Source: DATFQI01 sp963816955 (lineage in GTDB: Bacteria > Actinomycetota > Thermoleophilia > Solirubrobacterales > Solirubrobacteraceae). From it: a stretch of 64,000 bases of DNA. The stretch is from positions 1,054,001 to 1,118,000 of the forward strand of contig CAWFME010000004.1 in NCBI GenBank assembly GCA_963816955.1, in the 5' to 3' direction. The position numbers and the translations under genes are program-made. How positions within the stretch are numbered: the first letter of the stretch is position 1; each line of letters opens with the position of its first letter. Shown here piece by piece: positions 9,142 through 18,068 of this stretch. The notes below the pieces were generated by a model that was given only the letters and a program-made list of their open reading frames with translations, had not been told where the DNA came from and searched no databases.

Positions 9142-9921
9142 CTACTGGCGCGCGGCGAAGCGCAGGGTGCCCGGCTGGGCCTCCGACGCAGGCGCGGCAC
9201 GGTCGGCGGCCGCCGAGCGCGGCTCAGGCGGGTCGCCGCGGAGCAGCCAGCCGCCGTCCGGGCGGCGCTCGATCTCCTCGCGGGCGATCAGCTGGCCCAG
9301 CGCCGTCGTGACCGACGGGCGGCGGGCGCCGACCATGCCGGCGAGCGTGCGGTGGGGGAGGCGCAGGCTGACGAGCACGCCGCCGGGGACCACGCGGCCC
9401 CAGCGCTCGGCGAGGCACCAGAGCAGCGCCAGCAGCCGGTCGTCCACGCGCGTGAGGTGCGCGATCGCCTGCATGACCACGAGCCGCTCGGCACGGCGCG
9501 CGGCGCGCTCCACGAGCGCGGCGAAGATCTCGGGCCACTGCGCGGCCCGCACGGCGAGCGCCTGATCGATGATCGCCAGCCGCGAGTGCGTCAGCGCGGT
9601 CCACTCGACCGTGCGCGGCAGCAGGATCTCCGCCTCGCGGTCGTCCCACGCGCGCAGGAGGTCGCCCGGGCCGAGCAGCTCGGCGCACGGGTGGTCGCCG
9701 ACCGTCGCCTCGCGGACGAGCAGGCCGTCGAGCACGAGCAGGCCGATCGGCTGGCTGCCCTGATTGAGCGAGCGCCCGGGAGTCCACGTGCCGCGCGGCA
9801 CGTCGATCGCGCGCACGAAGAGCCGCTGCGAGACCTCACGAATCCGGCGCGGGTCAAGTCCCCGCGCGAGATCCGGGTCCGCTTCGAGAAGCTGTACCGA
9901 GCCGCCGCCCGCCTCTGGCAT
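9142..9921 (-). CDS. Crp/Fnr-family transcriptional regulator
   Basis: A 259-residue protein with a cyclic-nucleotide-binding-like beta-barrel (from LFVRAIDVPRGTW to about residue 130), a dimerisation helix and a winged helix-turn-helix (LPHRTLAGMVGARRPSVTTALGQL). The ATG at 9921 is preceded by GGAGGT with a 9-base spacer and was chosen over an upstream in-frame GTG at 10035, which would add a disordered Gly-rich N-terminus. A TACTCT hexamer at 10041-10046 could be its promoter. The barrel lacks an obvious classical cAMP-binding signature, so the ligand is unknown. It faces the tRNA gene. Confidence 0.82.
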   Translation of the reverse strand: MPEAGGGSVQLLEADPDLARGLDPRRIREVSQRLFVRAIDVPRGTWTPGRSLNQGSQPIGLLVLDGLLVREATVGDHPCAELLGPGDLLRAWDDREAEILLPRTVEWTALTHSRLAIIDQALAVRAAQWPEIFAALVERAARRAERLVVMQAIAHLTRVDDRLLALLWCLAERWGRVVPGGVLVSLRLPHRTLAGMVGARRPSVTTALGQLIAREEIERRPDGGWLLRGDPPEPRSAAADRAAPASEAQPGTLRFAARQ

Positions 9922-10153
9922 GCGCACACGACCTCCACCTGGCGATCCGACTCCAGGACCGGCAACGCCCATTGCCGTCCCGGCTTGCAGAGCACGGTCG
10001 GACTCCCCGGAATGTGAACCCGGCGCCTCGACCACCCCGGAGAGTAGCGCGACGCCGGACGGATGGAAGGCCTACGCGCCCAGATCCCCGATTCTGTGGA
10101 CATCTTGGCAAGGCAACAGAACCGGGATGCCCTCGCTAAGCTGGAAAGCTCGC

Positions 10154-10224
10154 TGCGGGGTCGTCTAATGGCAAGACACCGGCCTCTGGAGCCGGTTATC
10201 GGGGTTCGAGTCCCTGCCCCGCAG
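10154..10224 (+). tRNA. tRNA-Gln (anticodon CTG)
   Basis: A 71-base cloverleaf. The acceptor stem TGCGGGG (10154-10160) pairs with CCCCGCA (10217-10223). The anticodon stem CCGGC/GCCGG encloses the loop CTCTGGA, giving anticodon CTG for codon CAG. The T-loop is TTCGAGT. The 3' CCA is not encoded. Confidence 0.93.
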
Positions 10225-10232
10225 CCTTCGGT

Positions 10233-12035
10233 TCAGGCGGCGGCCTGCTCCGCCCAGTCGCGGTGCAGGCGCCAGTAGGCGCCCTCGGCCGCCAGCAGCT
10301 CCTCGTGGGTGCCCTGCTCGACGATGCGGCCGTGGTCGAGCACGACGATCCGGCCCGCTCGCTGGATCGTGGACAGCCGGTGGGCGATGACGACCGCCGT
10401 GCGGCCCGCGAGCAGGCGCCGCAGGCCGGCCTCGATGCGGCCCTCGGTGTGGATGTCGACGTTCGAGGTGGCCTCGTCGAGCACGAGGATCCGCGGGTCG
10501 GCGATCAGCGCGCGGGCGAAGGCGACGAGCTGGCGCTGGCCGGCGGAGAGCTGCGCGCCGCGCTCGCCCGTCGGGGTGTCGTAGCCCTGCTCGAGCGCGG
10601 CGATGAAGTCGTGGGCGCCGACGGCGCGGGCCGCGGCCTCGACCTCGGCCGGCGTGGCGTCGGCGCGGCCGAAGCCGATGTTCTCGCCGATCGTGCCGGA
10701 GAACAGGAACGCCTCCTGCGGCACGACGCCCATCTGGGAGCGCAGCGACGAGGCGGTGACCTCGCGCAGGTCGTGCCCGTCGACGAGCACGCGCCCGGAC
10801 GTCGGGTCGTAGAAGCGCGCCATCAGCTTGGCCATCGTCGACTTGCCCGCGCCCGTGGCGCCGACCAGCGCCACGGTCTGCCCCGGCGGGACGTGCAGGT
10901 TGATGTGGCACAGGGCCTCGCCGGAGCCGTAGGTGAAGCTCACGTCGTCGAACTCGATCTCGCCGCGGATGCGCCCGAGCTCCACCGCGTCCGGCGCGTC
11001 GCGCAGCTCGGGCTCCTCGTCGAGCAGCTCGAAGATCTTGTCCAGCGCCGCCATCCCCGCCTGGTAGGTCGTGTAGAACTGCGACAGCGACTGGATCGGG
11101 TCGAAGAAGTTGTTCAGCGCGGCGATGAAGGCCACGAGCACGCCGACCGTGACCTCGCCCTCGATCGCCTGGTAGCCGCCGTAGAGCAGGATCCCGGCGG
11201 TCGCGAGCCCGCTCAGCAGCTCGACCGACGGGAAGTAGGCCGCGTTGAGGTTGACGGTCTTCATGTTCGCCTCGCGGTTCTCGTCGTTGAGCTCCGCGAA
11301 GCGCGCGAGGTGACGCTCCTCCTGGGCGAACGAGCGCACGACGCGGATCCCCGACAGCGACTCCTGCAGGTACGCGGTGATCGCGGCGACCTTCTCGCGC
11401 GTGATCCGGTAGGCGTCGGCGCTCACGATCCGGAACGCGAGCGAGCCGACCGCGAGCACGGGGAAGACGAGGAACGTCAGCAGCGCCAGCTCGAGGTCGA
11501 GCACGATCAGGATCGCGGCCGTGCCGACCAGCGTCAGCGTCGAGCCGAACAGCGTCACGACGCCGTCGGAGACGAGCTGGTCGAGTGCCTGCACGTCGTT
11601 GGTCAGCCGCGAGATCAGCACCCCCGCCTGCTTGCGCGAGTAGAACCCGACCGACAGCGTCTGGAGGTGCGCGAACAGCTGGATCCGCAGGTCCTGCAGC
11701 GCGCGCTGGCCGACCCACCCCGTCAGGTAGGTCTGCGCGTAGGTCGCGCCCCAGTAGATCAGCGCGGACAGCAGGAACGCGATCACGATCCACGTCAGCG
11801 CGCCCAGGTCGCCGGGCGTGATCCCCGAGTCGATCGCCAGCTTGGCCAGCGGCGGCGGCGCCAGCGCCGCCGCGGTGGCGATCAGCAGCGAGCCGAGCAT
11901 CAGCAGCGTGCGGCTGCGATACGGCCGCAGCAGCTCGAGCAGGCCGCGCAGCTTGCGCCCGCGGCCGCCGGTCTGCCGCAGCCGGCGGCGCAGCTCGGCC
12001 AGGTGCCGGTGGGGCTGCTCAGAGACCTGCGACAC
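10233..12035 (-). CDS. ABC exporter half-transporter, catalytically canonical subunit
   Basis: A 600-residue type I ABC exporter: six membrane helices (residues ~40-320) and a nucleotide-binding domain (~350-585). Walker A is GATGAGKST, Walker B ILVLDEATS has the catalytic Glu, and the H-loop is VIAHRLSTI. The signature is LSAGQ instead of LSGGQ. Its start overlaps the end of the upstream ABC gene by 17 bases. Together they form a heterodimer in which the complete ATP site would combine this Walker B Glu with the partner's LSGGQ. Substrate is unknown; multidrug or lipid export is usual for the family. Confidence 0.92.
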   Translation of the reverse strand: MSQVSEQPHRHLAELRRRLRQTGGRGRKLRGLLELLRPYRSRTLLMLGSLLIATAAALAPPPLAKLAIDSGITPGDLGALTWIVIAFLLSALIYWGATYAQTYLTGWVGQRALQDLRIQLFAHLQTLSVGFYSRKQAGVLISRLTNDVQALDQLVSDGVVTLFGSTLTLVGTAAILIVLDLELALLTFLVFPVLAVGSLAFRIVSADAYRITREKVAAITAYLQESLSGIRVVRSFAQEERHLARFAELNDENREANMKTVNLNAAYFPSVELLSGLATAGILLYGGYQAIEGEVTVGVLVAFIAALNNFFDPIQSLSQFYTTYQAGMAALDKIFELLDEEPELRDAPDAVELGRIRGEIEFDDVSFTYGSGEALCHINLHVPPGQTVALVGATGAGKSTMAKLMARFYDPTSGRVLVDGHDLREVTASSLRSQMGVVPQEAFLFSGTIGENIGFGRADATPAEVEAAARAVGAHDFIAALEQGYDTPTGERGAQLSAGQRQLVAFARALIADPRILVLDEATSNVDIHTEGRIEAGLRRLLAGRTAVVIAHRLSTIQRAGRIVVLDHGRIVEQGTHEELLAAEGAYWRLHRDWAEQAAA

Positions 12036-13785
12036 GTTCCACCGGGTCGCGGTTGAGGAACACCTGGTCGGGCAGGCCCTTGGCGCAGATCTCGCCGTAC
12101 AAGCCCGACTCCGTGCGCAGCTGCTCGTGCGTCCCGTGCGCCGCCACGCGCCCGTCCGCGAGCACGACGATCTCGTCGGCCAGCGCGATCGTCGAGAGCC
12201 GGTGGGCGATCACGAACGTCGTGCGCCCCGCCATCACCTCGCGCAGCGCCTCCTTGATCGCCTGCTCGGTCGTCGCGTCCACGGAGGAGGTGGCGTCGTC
12301 GAGGATCAGGATCCGCGGGTCGGCGAGCAGCGCCCGCGCGATCGCCAGCCGCTGGCGCTGGCCGCCCGAGAGCGTCAGCCCGCGCTCGCCCACGCGCGTG
12401 TCGTAGCCGTCGGGCAGCTCCGCGATGAAGCCGGCCGCCTGCGCGCGCTCCGCGGCCCGCTCGACCTCCTCGCGCGAGGCCGACGGCCGCCCGTAGGCGA
12501 TGTTGTCGTGCACGGTGGCCGAGAACAGGAACGGGTCGTCGTCGACGACCGCGATCGCCCGCCGCAGCGCCCGCAGGTCCAGCGTCCGGACGTCCGCGCC
12601 GTCGACCAGCACGGTGCCCGACGTGGGGTCGTACAGGCGCCCGATCAGCCGCACGAGCGTCGACTTGCCCGAGCCGGTGGCGCCGACCAGCGCGACGGTC
12701 GAGCCGGCCTCGACCACGAGCGAGACGTCGCGCAGCGACGGTGCGGACGCGTTCTCGTAGGCGAACGTCACGTCGCGCAGCTCCACGCGCCCGCGCCCCT
12801 CGGGCAGCGGCCGCGCATCAAGAGGCGCCACCAGGCGCGGCTCGCGGTCGAGCAGCTCGAACAGGCGCGCGCCCGAGGCCGTCGCCCGCTGGGCCAGCCC
12901 GAGCGCGATCCCGAGCTGGCGCATCGGCGCGATCAGCATCAGCAGGTACGCGTAGAAGGCGGTGAAGTCGCCCAGCGACAGCGAGCCGTCGACGACCTGG
13001 CGCCCGCCGACGAGCAGGATCACGGCCAGGCCGAGGTTCGGCAGGAAGCCGATGAACGGGTTGTAGAACGCCCGCAGCCGCGTGGCGTCCATCGATTGGT
13101 CGAACACGCGCGTGACCGACACGCGGAAGCGGTCGAGCCGGCGCGGCTCGGCCGCGAAGGCCTTCACGACCCGCACGCCCGAGACGTTCTCCTCGACGTC
13201 GGCCGTCAGCTCCGCGATCCGCTGCTGGACCTCCTGCAGCGAGGGCCGCGAGCGGCGCCCGTAGCGCGCCGCCACGAGCACGACGAACGGCACCGGCGCG
13301 AGCGCGAGGGCGCCCAGCCCGGGCTGCAGCGCCAGCATCGCGATCGCGGCCAGGATGATCGTCAGCGCGCTCTGGGCGATGAACACCAGCCCGTAGCCGA
13401 GGAAGAAGCGCACGCTCTGCAGGTCGACGGTCGCGCGCGACATCAGCTGGCCCGTCTGCGCGCCGGCGAAGAAGCCCAGCTCGAGCGACTGCAGGTGCGC
13501 GTAGACGAGGTTGCGCAGGTCGACCTCGACGGCGAGCGAGACGCGGCCCGCCACGAGCCGCCGCGCCACCGACAGCACGACGCGGATCAGCGCCATCCCG
13601 GCGATCAGCGCGACGAGCGTGGCGAGCCCGTCGCGGTCGCCGCTGTCGATCTCGTCGACCGCGCGACCGGTCAGCCACGGGATCGCGACCGTCGCCGCCA
13701 TCGCCAGCCCGGCGAGCACGAGCGAGACCACGGCACCCCGGGTGTAGGGCCTCAGGAAGCCGAGCAGCCGCGAGAACGTGTGCAC
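12019..13785 (-). CDS. ABC exporter half-transporter with degenerate Walker B
   Basis: The partner of the previous gene, about 588 residues: six membrane helices in the first ~310 residues, then an ATPase domain with Walker A GATGSGKST, signature LSGGQRQRLAIARALL and H-loop VIAHRLSTI. Walker B reads ILILDDATS, with Asp where the catalytic Glu is expected, as in TM287/288-type heterodimers. GTG 13785 is chosen because a TATCCT box (13794-13799) ends 8 bases upstream; the in-frame TTG at 13791 would be only 2 bases from it. It is the first gene of a two-gene operon. Confidence 0.9.
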   Translation of the reverse strand: MHTFSRLLGFLRPYTRGAVVSLVLAGLAMAATVAIPWLTGRAVDEIDSGDRDGLATLVALIAGMALIRVVLSVARRLVAGRVSLAVEVDLRNLVYAHLQSLELGFFAGAQTGQLMSRATVDLQSVRFFLGYGLVFIAQSALTIILAAIAMLALQPGLGALALAPVPFVVLVAARYGRRSRPSLQEVQQRIAELTADVEENVSGVRVVKAFAAEPRRLDRFRVSVTRVFDQSMDATRLRAFYNPFIGFLPNLGLAVILLVGGRQVVDGSLSLGDFTAFYAYLLMLIAPMRQLGIALGLAQRATASGARLFELLDREPRLVAPLDARPLPEGRGRVELRDVTFAYENASAPSLRDVSLVVEAGSTVALVGATGSGKSTLVRLIGRLYDPTSGTVLVDGADVRTLDLRALRRAIAVVDDDPFLFSATVHDNIAYGRPSASREEVERAAERAQAAGFIAELPDGYDTRVGERGLTLSGGQRQRLAIARALLADPRILILDDATSSVDATTEQAIKEALREVMAGRTTFVIAHRLSTIALADEIVVLADGRVAAHGTHEQLRTESGLYGEICAKGLPDQVFLNRDPVERVAGL

Positions 13786-13793
13786 GTGCAACC

Positions 13794-13799
13794 AGGATA
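13794..13799 (-). promoter_or_regulatory. -10 box TATCCT of ABC exporter operon
   Basis: On the minus strand TATCCT ends 8 bases before the GTG at 13785, consistent with near-leaderless initiation. Confidence 0.4.
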
Positions 13800-13833
13800 C
13801 GGACCGTCCTCATCTGCAACACTCGCGCCCCGG

Positions 13834-14133
13834 ATGTCCGATCCGATCGCGCTGCGCAATCGCTTCGCCATGGTCAAGGGCGCCTGGGAGGACCACCTCC
13901 CCGGGGTGCCTTTCCCGCGTTCACTCGGCGACGGCAGCGCGGAGGAGAAGATCGAGCGGCTCGAGCTGGCGCTCGTGGACGAGATGCGCGGGCGGGCGAC
14001 GCCGGAGAGCGCCGAGCAGGTCGCCGACGCCATGTGGGGCATCGTCCACGCGCGCCCCGACGGCGATGCGGTCAAGCAGCGCGTGACCGAGCACCACGAG
14101 GAGCTCGCACGCCTCGGCCATCGCCGGATGTGA
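13834..14133 (+). CDS. Small hypothetical protein, 99 aa
   Basis: The protein is predicted soluble and mixed-charge, with an amphipathic central helix (EEKIERLELALVDEMRGR). It begins with ATG 13834, divergent from the ABC operon by about 50 bases. Its stop overlaps the GTG of the following Cys-containing small gene, so the two are likely co-expressed. I do not recognise the family. Coding status rests on the clean divergent spacing, the coupled downstream gene and the absence of a competing frame. Confidence 0.6.
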   Translation: MSDPIALRNRFAMVKGAWEDHLPGVPFPRSLGDGSAEEKIERLELALVDEMRGRATPESAEQVADAMWGIVHARPDGDAVKQRVTEHHEELARLGHRRM

Positions 14134-14312
14134 GCGGCCGGCCGCCGGCCGGCCTGTGCGACTCCTGCCGCCACCAGAAGCTCATCCGCACCGGCAGGGG
14201 GTCGGAGTTCTCGATGTGCCTGCGCTCGAAGGACGACCCGCGCTACGACAAGTACCCGCGCATCCCGGTCGGCTCGTGCCCGGGCTACGAGGGCCGGTCG
14301 AGCACGAGGTAG
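14130..14312 (+). CDS. Small cysteine-containing protein, 60 aa
   Basis: It starts at GTG 14130, overlapping the preceding stop. The sequence has a CDSC pair at residues ~10-13, a third Cys in MCLRSKDDPRY and a fourth in GSCPGYE, a spacing suited to one zinc site. A KYPRIPVGSCPGY block near the C-terminus looks conserved in character, not random. The function is unknown; nucleic-acid or metal binding is a guess. A longer reading from 14034 would overlap most of the preceding gene and is rejected. Confidence 0.6.
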   Translation: MSGRPPAGLCDSCRHQKLIRTGRGSEFSMCLRSKDDPRYDKYPRIPVGSCPGYEGRSSTR

Positions 14313-14316
14313 GCGC

Positions 14317-15546
14317 TCAGCGGAGCGACCGCTGAAGCGCCACGACTCGCGCCGCGGATTCCCGCACCCGCTCGCGGAAGGCCGGGTCGCGCCTGGCCTC
14401 CTCCAGCAGCGCGCGGTAGACCTGGATGTAGGAGCCGCGGCCGGTGGTGAGCACGATGTCGACGCCGGCGCGGACGTTGCGCACGGCCGCCTCTTGCACG
14501 TTCGTGATCTCCTGGACCGCCTTCGCCTCGGTCGAGTCGGTGATCACGACGCCCTCGAAGCCGAGCTCGTCGCGCAGCAGGCCTTGGATGATCGGCTCTG
14601 ACTGGGAGGCGATCCGCTCGCCGTCGAGCGCGGGGTAGAGCGCGTGACCGGCCATCACGAGCGGGACGCCGGCGCCGATCGCGGCCTTGAAGGGCACGAG
14701 GTCCTCGTTGCGGATCTGCTCCGCGCTGCGCGCGACCGTGGAGGAGCCGAAGTCGGTGTTGACGGTCGCGCCGCCGAGCCCGGGGAAGTGCTTGGCGGTC
14801 GGCGCCACGCGCCCCCTGCGCCAGCCCTTGACGGACTCGGCCATGGCCTCGGCGGCGGAGGAGAAGTCGGTCGAGAACGCGCGCCCCGCGAGCGCCGCGC
14901 CCTGCACGCTGGCGACGTCGGCGACGGGGGCGAGCGTGACGTTGACGCCGCTCGCGCGCAGCGCCTTCGCCGCGGCCTCGGCGTCCGAGCCGACGGTGCC
15001 CGCCGCGAACTGCCGCGGCTGAGAGGTGGCGGGCGGCGCCCAGGGGAAGATGCGGATGTCGCCGCCCTCCTGGTCGATCATGATGAGAGGATTCCCACCC
15101 ACCCCCTCCGCCCCCTGGCGAAGCCGCCCGGCGAGCCGCTTCGCCTGGCCGGGGCCGGTGAGGTTGTCGCGGAACAGGATCGCGCCGGCGGCGCGGCCTT
15201 CGGAGAGCACGCGACGTACGTAGCCGGGCGCGCTCGTGCCCGCGAAGCGCAGCACCACCAGCCGCCCGACCTGGCGGGAGAGCGGCAGCTCGTCGGTGGC
15301 CTTCTTCGCCACCTCCTCGGGCGGCGGCGTGGCGGCGGGAGCGCGATCCGCGGCGTCCTCGCCGCTGCCGTCGCCGCTTCCGACCGCGATCCCGATCAGG
15401 AACGCGAGCGCGGCCGCGGTGACCAGCGCCGTCAGGCGCCGCCGCGCGATGGCGCGCCGCCGCTCGGCCGCCTGCCGCCTGCTCGTCTGCCGTGACCCCT
15501 CGATGGCGAAGAGGTTATTGCCGCGGCAACGGGGTATTGTCAGCAA
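14317..15546 (-). CDS. Glycoside hydrolase family 3, beta-N-acetylhexosaminidase-like
   Basis: A GH3 enzyme of about 409 residues, membrane-anchored by one N-terminal helix (LTALVTAAALAFLIGIAVG, ~38-56) and a Pro/Ala linker. The catalytic domain shows IDQEGGDIRIF, the NagZ hallmark KHFPGLG and the nucleophile region VVITDSTEAKAV, where Asp is the expected nucleophile. Such enzymes release N-acetylglucosamine from cell-wall muropeptides or glycans outside the membrane. The TTG at 15546 is the only upstream in-frame start I can find and lacks a good ribosome site, so the N-terminus is uncertain. It diverges from the STAS gene. Confidence 0.85.
   Translation of the reverse strand: MLTIPRCRGNNLFAIEGSRQTSRRQAAERRRAIARRRLTALVTAAALAFLIGIAVGSGDGSGEDAADRAPAATPPPEEVAKKATDELPLSRQVGRLVVLRFAGTSAPGYVRRVLSEGRAAGAILFRDNLTGPGQAKRLAGRLRQGAEGVGGNPLIMIDQEGGDIRIFPWAPPATSQPRQFAAGTVGSDAEAAAKALRASGVNVTLAPVADVASVQGAALAGRAFSTDFSSAAEAMAESVKGWRRGRVAPTAKHFPGLGGATVNTDFGSSTVARSAEQIRNEDLVPFKAAIGAGVPLVMAGHALYPALDGERIASQSEPIIQGLLRDELGFEGVVITDSTEAKAVQEITNVQEAAVRNVRAGVDIVLTTGRGSYIQVYRALLEEARRDPAFRERVRESAARVVALQRSLR
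15535..15540 (+). promoter_or_regulatory. -10 box TATTGT of STAS gene
   Basis: TATTGT lies 35 bases before ATG 15576. The intervening leader holds a purine-rich ribosome site GGGGGAAGGGGG, so this gene, unlike many neighbours, is probably not leaderless. Confidence 0.4.
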
Positions 15547-15575
15547 GGGAACCAGAATCGGGGGAAGGGGGCCGT

Positions 15576-15914
15576 ATGAGAGGGCTGGCGCTCACGATCG
15601 CTCAGCTGAAGGACGACGCCGTGAAGATCGTCCTCCGCGGTGAGCTCGATCTGGAGCACGCGTACTCGTTCGACGAGGAGCTCAAGCGCGTGGAGGCGCT
15701 CGAGCCCAAGTGCATCTGCCTCGACCTGCGCGAGCTGACCTTCCTCGACTCCTGCGGGCTCGCCCGGCTCGTCGCCGCGCGCAGGCGCGCGATGAAGGCC
15801 GGACGACGGCTCGTGCTCGTGCGCGGCCCGGCGGCCGTCCAGCGGGTGTTCCAGCTGACCGCGGTCGACGAGGCGTTCGAGATCGTCACCGCACCCGAGG
15901 CCGCGTTCGCCTGA
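15576..15914 (+). CDS. STAS-domain anti-sigma factor antagonist
   Basis: This single STAS domain of 112 residues has the conserved phosphorylation segment LTFLDSCGLARL, where the Ser after Asp (~residue 62) is the site an anti-sigma kinase would phosphorylate. In the SpoIIAA/RsbV family the unphosphorylated protein binds the anti-sigma factor and frees the sigma factor. No kinase or sigma gene is adjacent, so its partner is elsewhere. ATG 15576 is placed by the purine-rich ribosome site just upstream. Confidence 0.88.
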   Translation: MRGLALTIAQLKDDAVKIVLRGELDLEHAYSFDEELKRVEALEPKCICLDLRELTFLDSCGLARLVAARRRAMKAGRRLVLVRGPAAVQRVFQLTAVDEAFEIVTAPEAAFA

Positions 15915-15951
15915 AGCGCCGGGAACCGGCGCGCCGCTGCGCATGGCTGCC

Positions 15952-15957
15952 TAACGT
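15952..15957 (+). promoter_or_regulatory. -10 box TAACGT of phosphoesterase gene
   Basis: TAACGT ends 7 bases before ATG 15965. Confidence 0.4.
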
Positions 15958-15964
15958 CCCGGCC

Positions 15965-17804
15965 ATGCGCACTCGGATCTCCACGCGGGCACTCGTCACC
16001 GCGCTCCTGCTCGTGCTCGCGGCGGCCGGCGTCGCCGTGGCCGCGGGCGCCTCCTCGACCGTCAACCGGACGATCCTCGACCGCGACGGCGACAACCGGC
16101 TCGAGCCGGCGCCGGGCGACGCCTACGAGCAGCGCAGCGAGCTCGGCACCCGCACGGCCGCACCCGGCGAGGCGCTGTGGACCTTCGGCCAGCTCACGGA
16201 CACCCACATCGTCGACGAGGAGTCGCCCGCGCGCGTGGAGTTCCTCGACAAGGTCGGGCCCGCCGTTCACCTCGGCCTACCGCCCCCAGGAGGGCATCGG
16301 CCCGCAGGTCGCCGACGCGATGGTGCGCGAGATGGCCAACGCGGTCAGCCCGGTCACGAGCCGCCGCATCGACGCGGTGATGACCACGGGCGACAACACG
16401 GACAACACGCAGTGCAACGAGACGCGCTGGATGATCGACGTCCACGACGGCGCCGCCAACGCCGACCCCGATTCCTGCCTGCCGGCCGGCCTGCGGCCGA
16501 CCTCGAAGCTCGTCGACCCGGACTCCGGCGTCGAGGGCACGTGCGGCAGCGTGCCCGACGGCACCCGCTACGACGGCGTCCGCGGCGGCCGCGAGTACTA
16601 CGAGCCGGACTCCAGCGACGGCGAGGACGGGCCGGGCTACTCGCCGCGCCAGGCGCAGAACGAGGCCGAGGCCCAGCGCTCGAGCATCGTGCGCGACTTC
16701 CCGGGCCTGTTCGAGCGCATGAACGAGCCGTTCCTGCCCAAGGGCTTCGGCGACCTCCCGTGGTACGGCATCTTCGGCAACCACGACGCGCTCGTGCAGG
16801 GCAACCAGAACCGCAACGCGGCGCTGGACGCCATCGCCACGGGCTGCGTGAAGATCACCGGGCTGACGCCGCCCGACCTCGAGGCCGTCCGGCGCAACCC
16901 GGCCGCGCTGCTGCCCGCGATCCAGCGCGCCGTCGCGGCGGGGCTGACGCGCAGCGTCCCGCAGGACCCGCGCCGCCACCTGCTGTTCAAGCGCGAGTAC
17001 ATCCAGCAGCACTTCGTCACCTCGGGCGTCCCGGTCGGCCACGGCTTCACGCCGGAGAACCTCGCCAGCGGCCAGGGCTACTACGCGTTCCAGCCGCGGC
17101 CCGGCCTGCGCTTCGTCGTGCTCGACACGGTCTCCGATGCCGGCGGCGACGGCGGCAACCTCGACGAGACGCAGTTCCGGTGGCTCGACCAGCAACTCGC
17201 GGCGGCCGAGGCGGCGCGCGAGCTGACGCTCGTCTTCGGCCACCACACGCTGGAGACGATGAGCCAGGCGGCGAGCCCGTTCCCGCCCGGCGACAACCCG
17301 CCGCCGCCCTACCCGGACGTCCACCTCGGCGAGGTCTCGCCGCAGAGCCCGTGCCCGGAGGCGCCGGGCCCGGCGGAGACCGTCAAGTGCCTGTTCCTGC
17401 GCCACCCGAGCGTGGTCGGCTACATCACCGGCCACGAGCACCGCAACCGCATCCGCGCGGTGCCGCGCTCGGGCGTCGAGGGCGACGAGGCGAGCGGCCG
17501 CGCCGGCGGCGGCTTCTGGCAGGTCGTCACCGCCTCCCACATCGACTGGCCGCAGCAGTCGCGGCTGGTCGACGTGGTCGAGAACGGCGACGGCAGCGTC
17601 TCGCTGTGGGGCACGCTGCTCGACCACGACGCGCCGCCCGAGCCGGGCGCGGGCGTGGGCAGCTCGCCGAAGCAGCTCGCCTCGATCTCGCGCGAGCTCT
17701 CCTACAACGACCCGGACTCGCAGAACGGCGAGGACGGCCGGCCCGACGCACGAGGGGGAGAGGGCGACCGAAACGTCGAGCTCGTGGTGCGCGACCCGCG
17801 CTAG
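15965..17804 (+). CDS. Secreted metallophosphoesterase (TIGR03767-like), apparent frameshift
   Basis: The N-terminal signal peptide (MRTRISTRALVTALLLVLAAA) is followed by the first metal motif GQLTDTHIVDEE. At 16259-16261 the CCC seems to hold one base too many: removing it joins VEFLDKVGP to PFTSAYRPQEG and the main frame to 17804, about 612 residues. Further motifs are TTGDNTDN (GDNxD), GNHDAL (GNHD), FGHHTL and GHEHRN, all typical of calcineurin-like phosphoesterases. Long inserts between motifs match the TIGR03767 type. Metal-dependent phosphomonoester or diester hydrolysis outside the cell is likely; the substrate is unknown. Confidence 0.85.
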
Positions 17805-17886
17805 CGCGAGCCCGGCGTTCTCGGGGCGCGTGACGAACGGCGGGCAGGTACGGAGGAGGGAAGTGGCGCAGCGGCCGACGTCAGGC

Positions 17887-17931
17887 CGAGTGGCATCTCC
17901 GTTCCCGCAGAGGGAACGCAGATGCCACTCG
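17887..17931. repeat. Dispersed hairpin repeat, copy A
   Basis: 20-bp arms (left arm CGAGTGGCATCTCCGTTCCC, 17887-17906; right arm 17912-17931) pair with one C/C mismatch around the loop GCAGA. Copies B and C lie at 25529 and 52252. It sits between two converging genes. Confidence 0.85.
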
Positions 17932-17938
17932 AATCGCC

Positions 17939-17953
17939 CGAGTGGCATCTCGA
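17939..17953. repeat. Extra half-arm of the hairpin repeat
   Basis: CGAGTGGCATCTCGA repeats the start of the left arm 7 bases after copy A, so the right arm of copy A could pair with either. Confidence 0.65.
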
Positions 17954-17999
17954 CCGCGCCTACCGGATGTCACCCGACGAAGCCGGAACCGCTCCCCTG

Positions 18000-18059
18000 C
18001 CCCTACAAGCCAGGCCGTTACGGCGACTGCGCCGCAGGCCACGCCCACGGCGCCTGCCA
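18000..18059. repeat. Flanking conserved block, first copy
   Basis: The block begins CCCCTACAAGCCA and ends CGGCGCCTGCCA over 60 bases. The same two ends, 63 bases apart overall, follow hairpin copy C at 52320-52382. Confidence 0.6.
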
Positions 18060-18068
18060 CAGGGAGGC

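Noticed and set aside
8984..9311. C-terminal extension of the flavoprotein in its original frame
   Set aside because: It runs through a perfect hairpin and into the antisense of the Crp gene, while a one-base correction gives a natural end at 8983.
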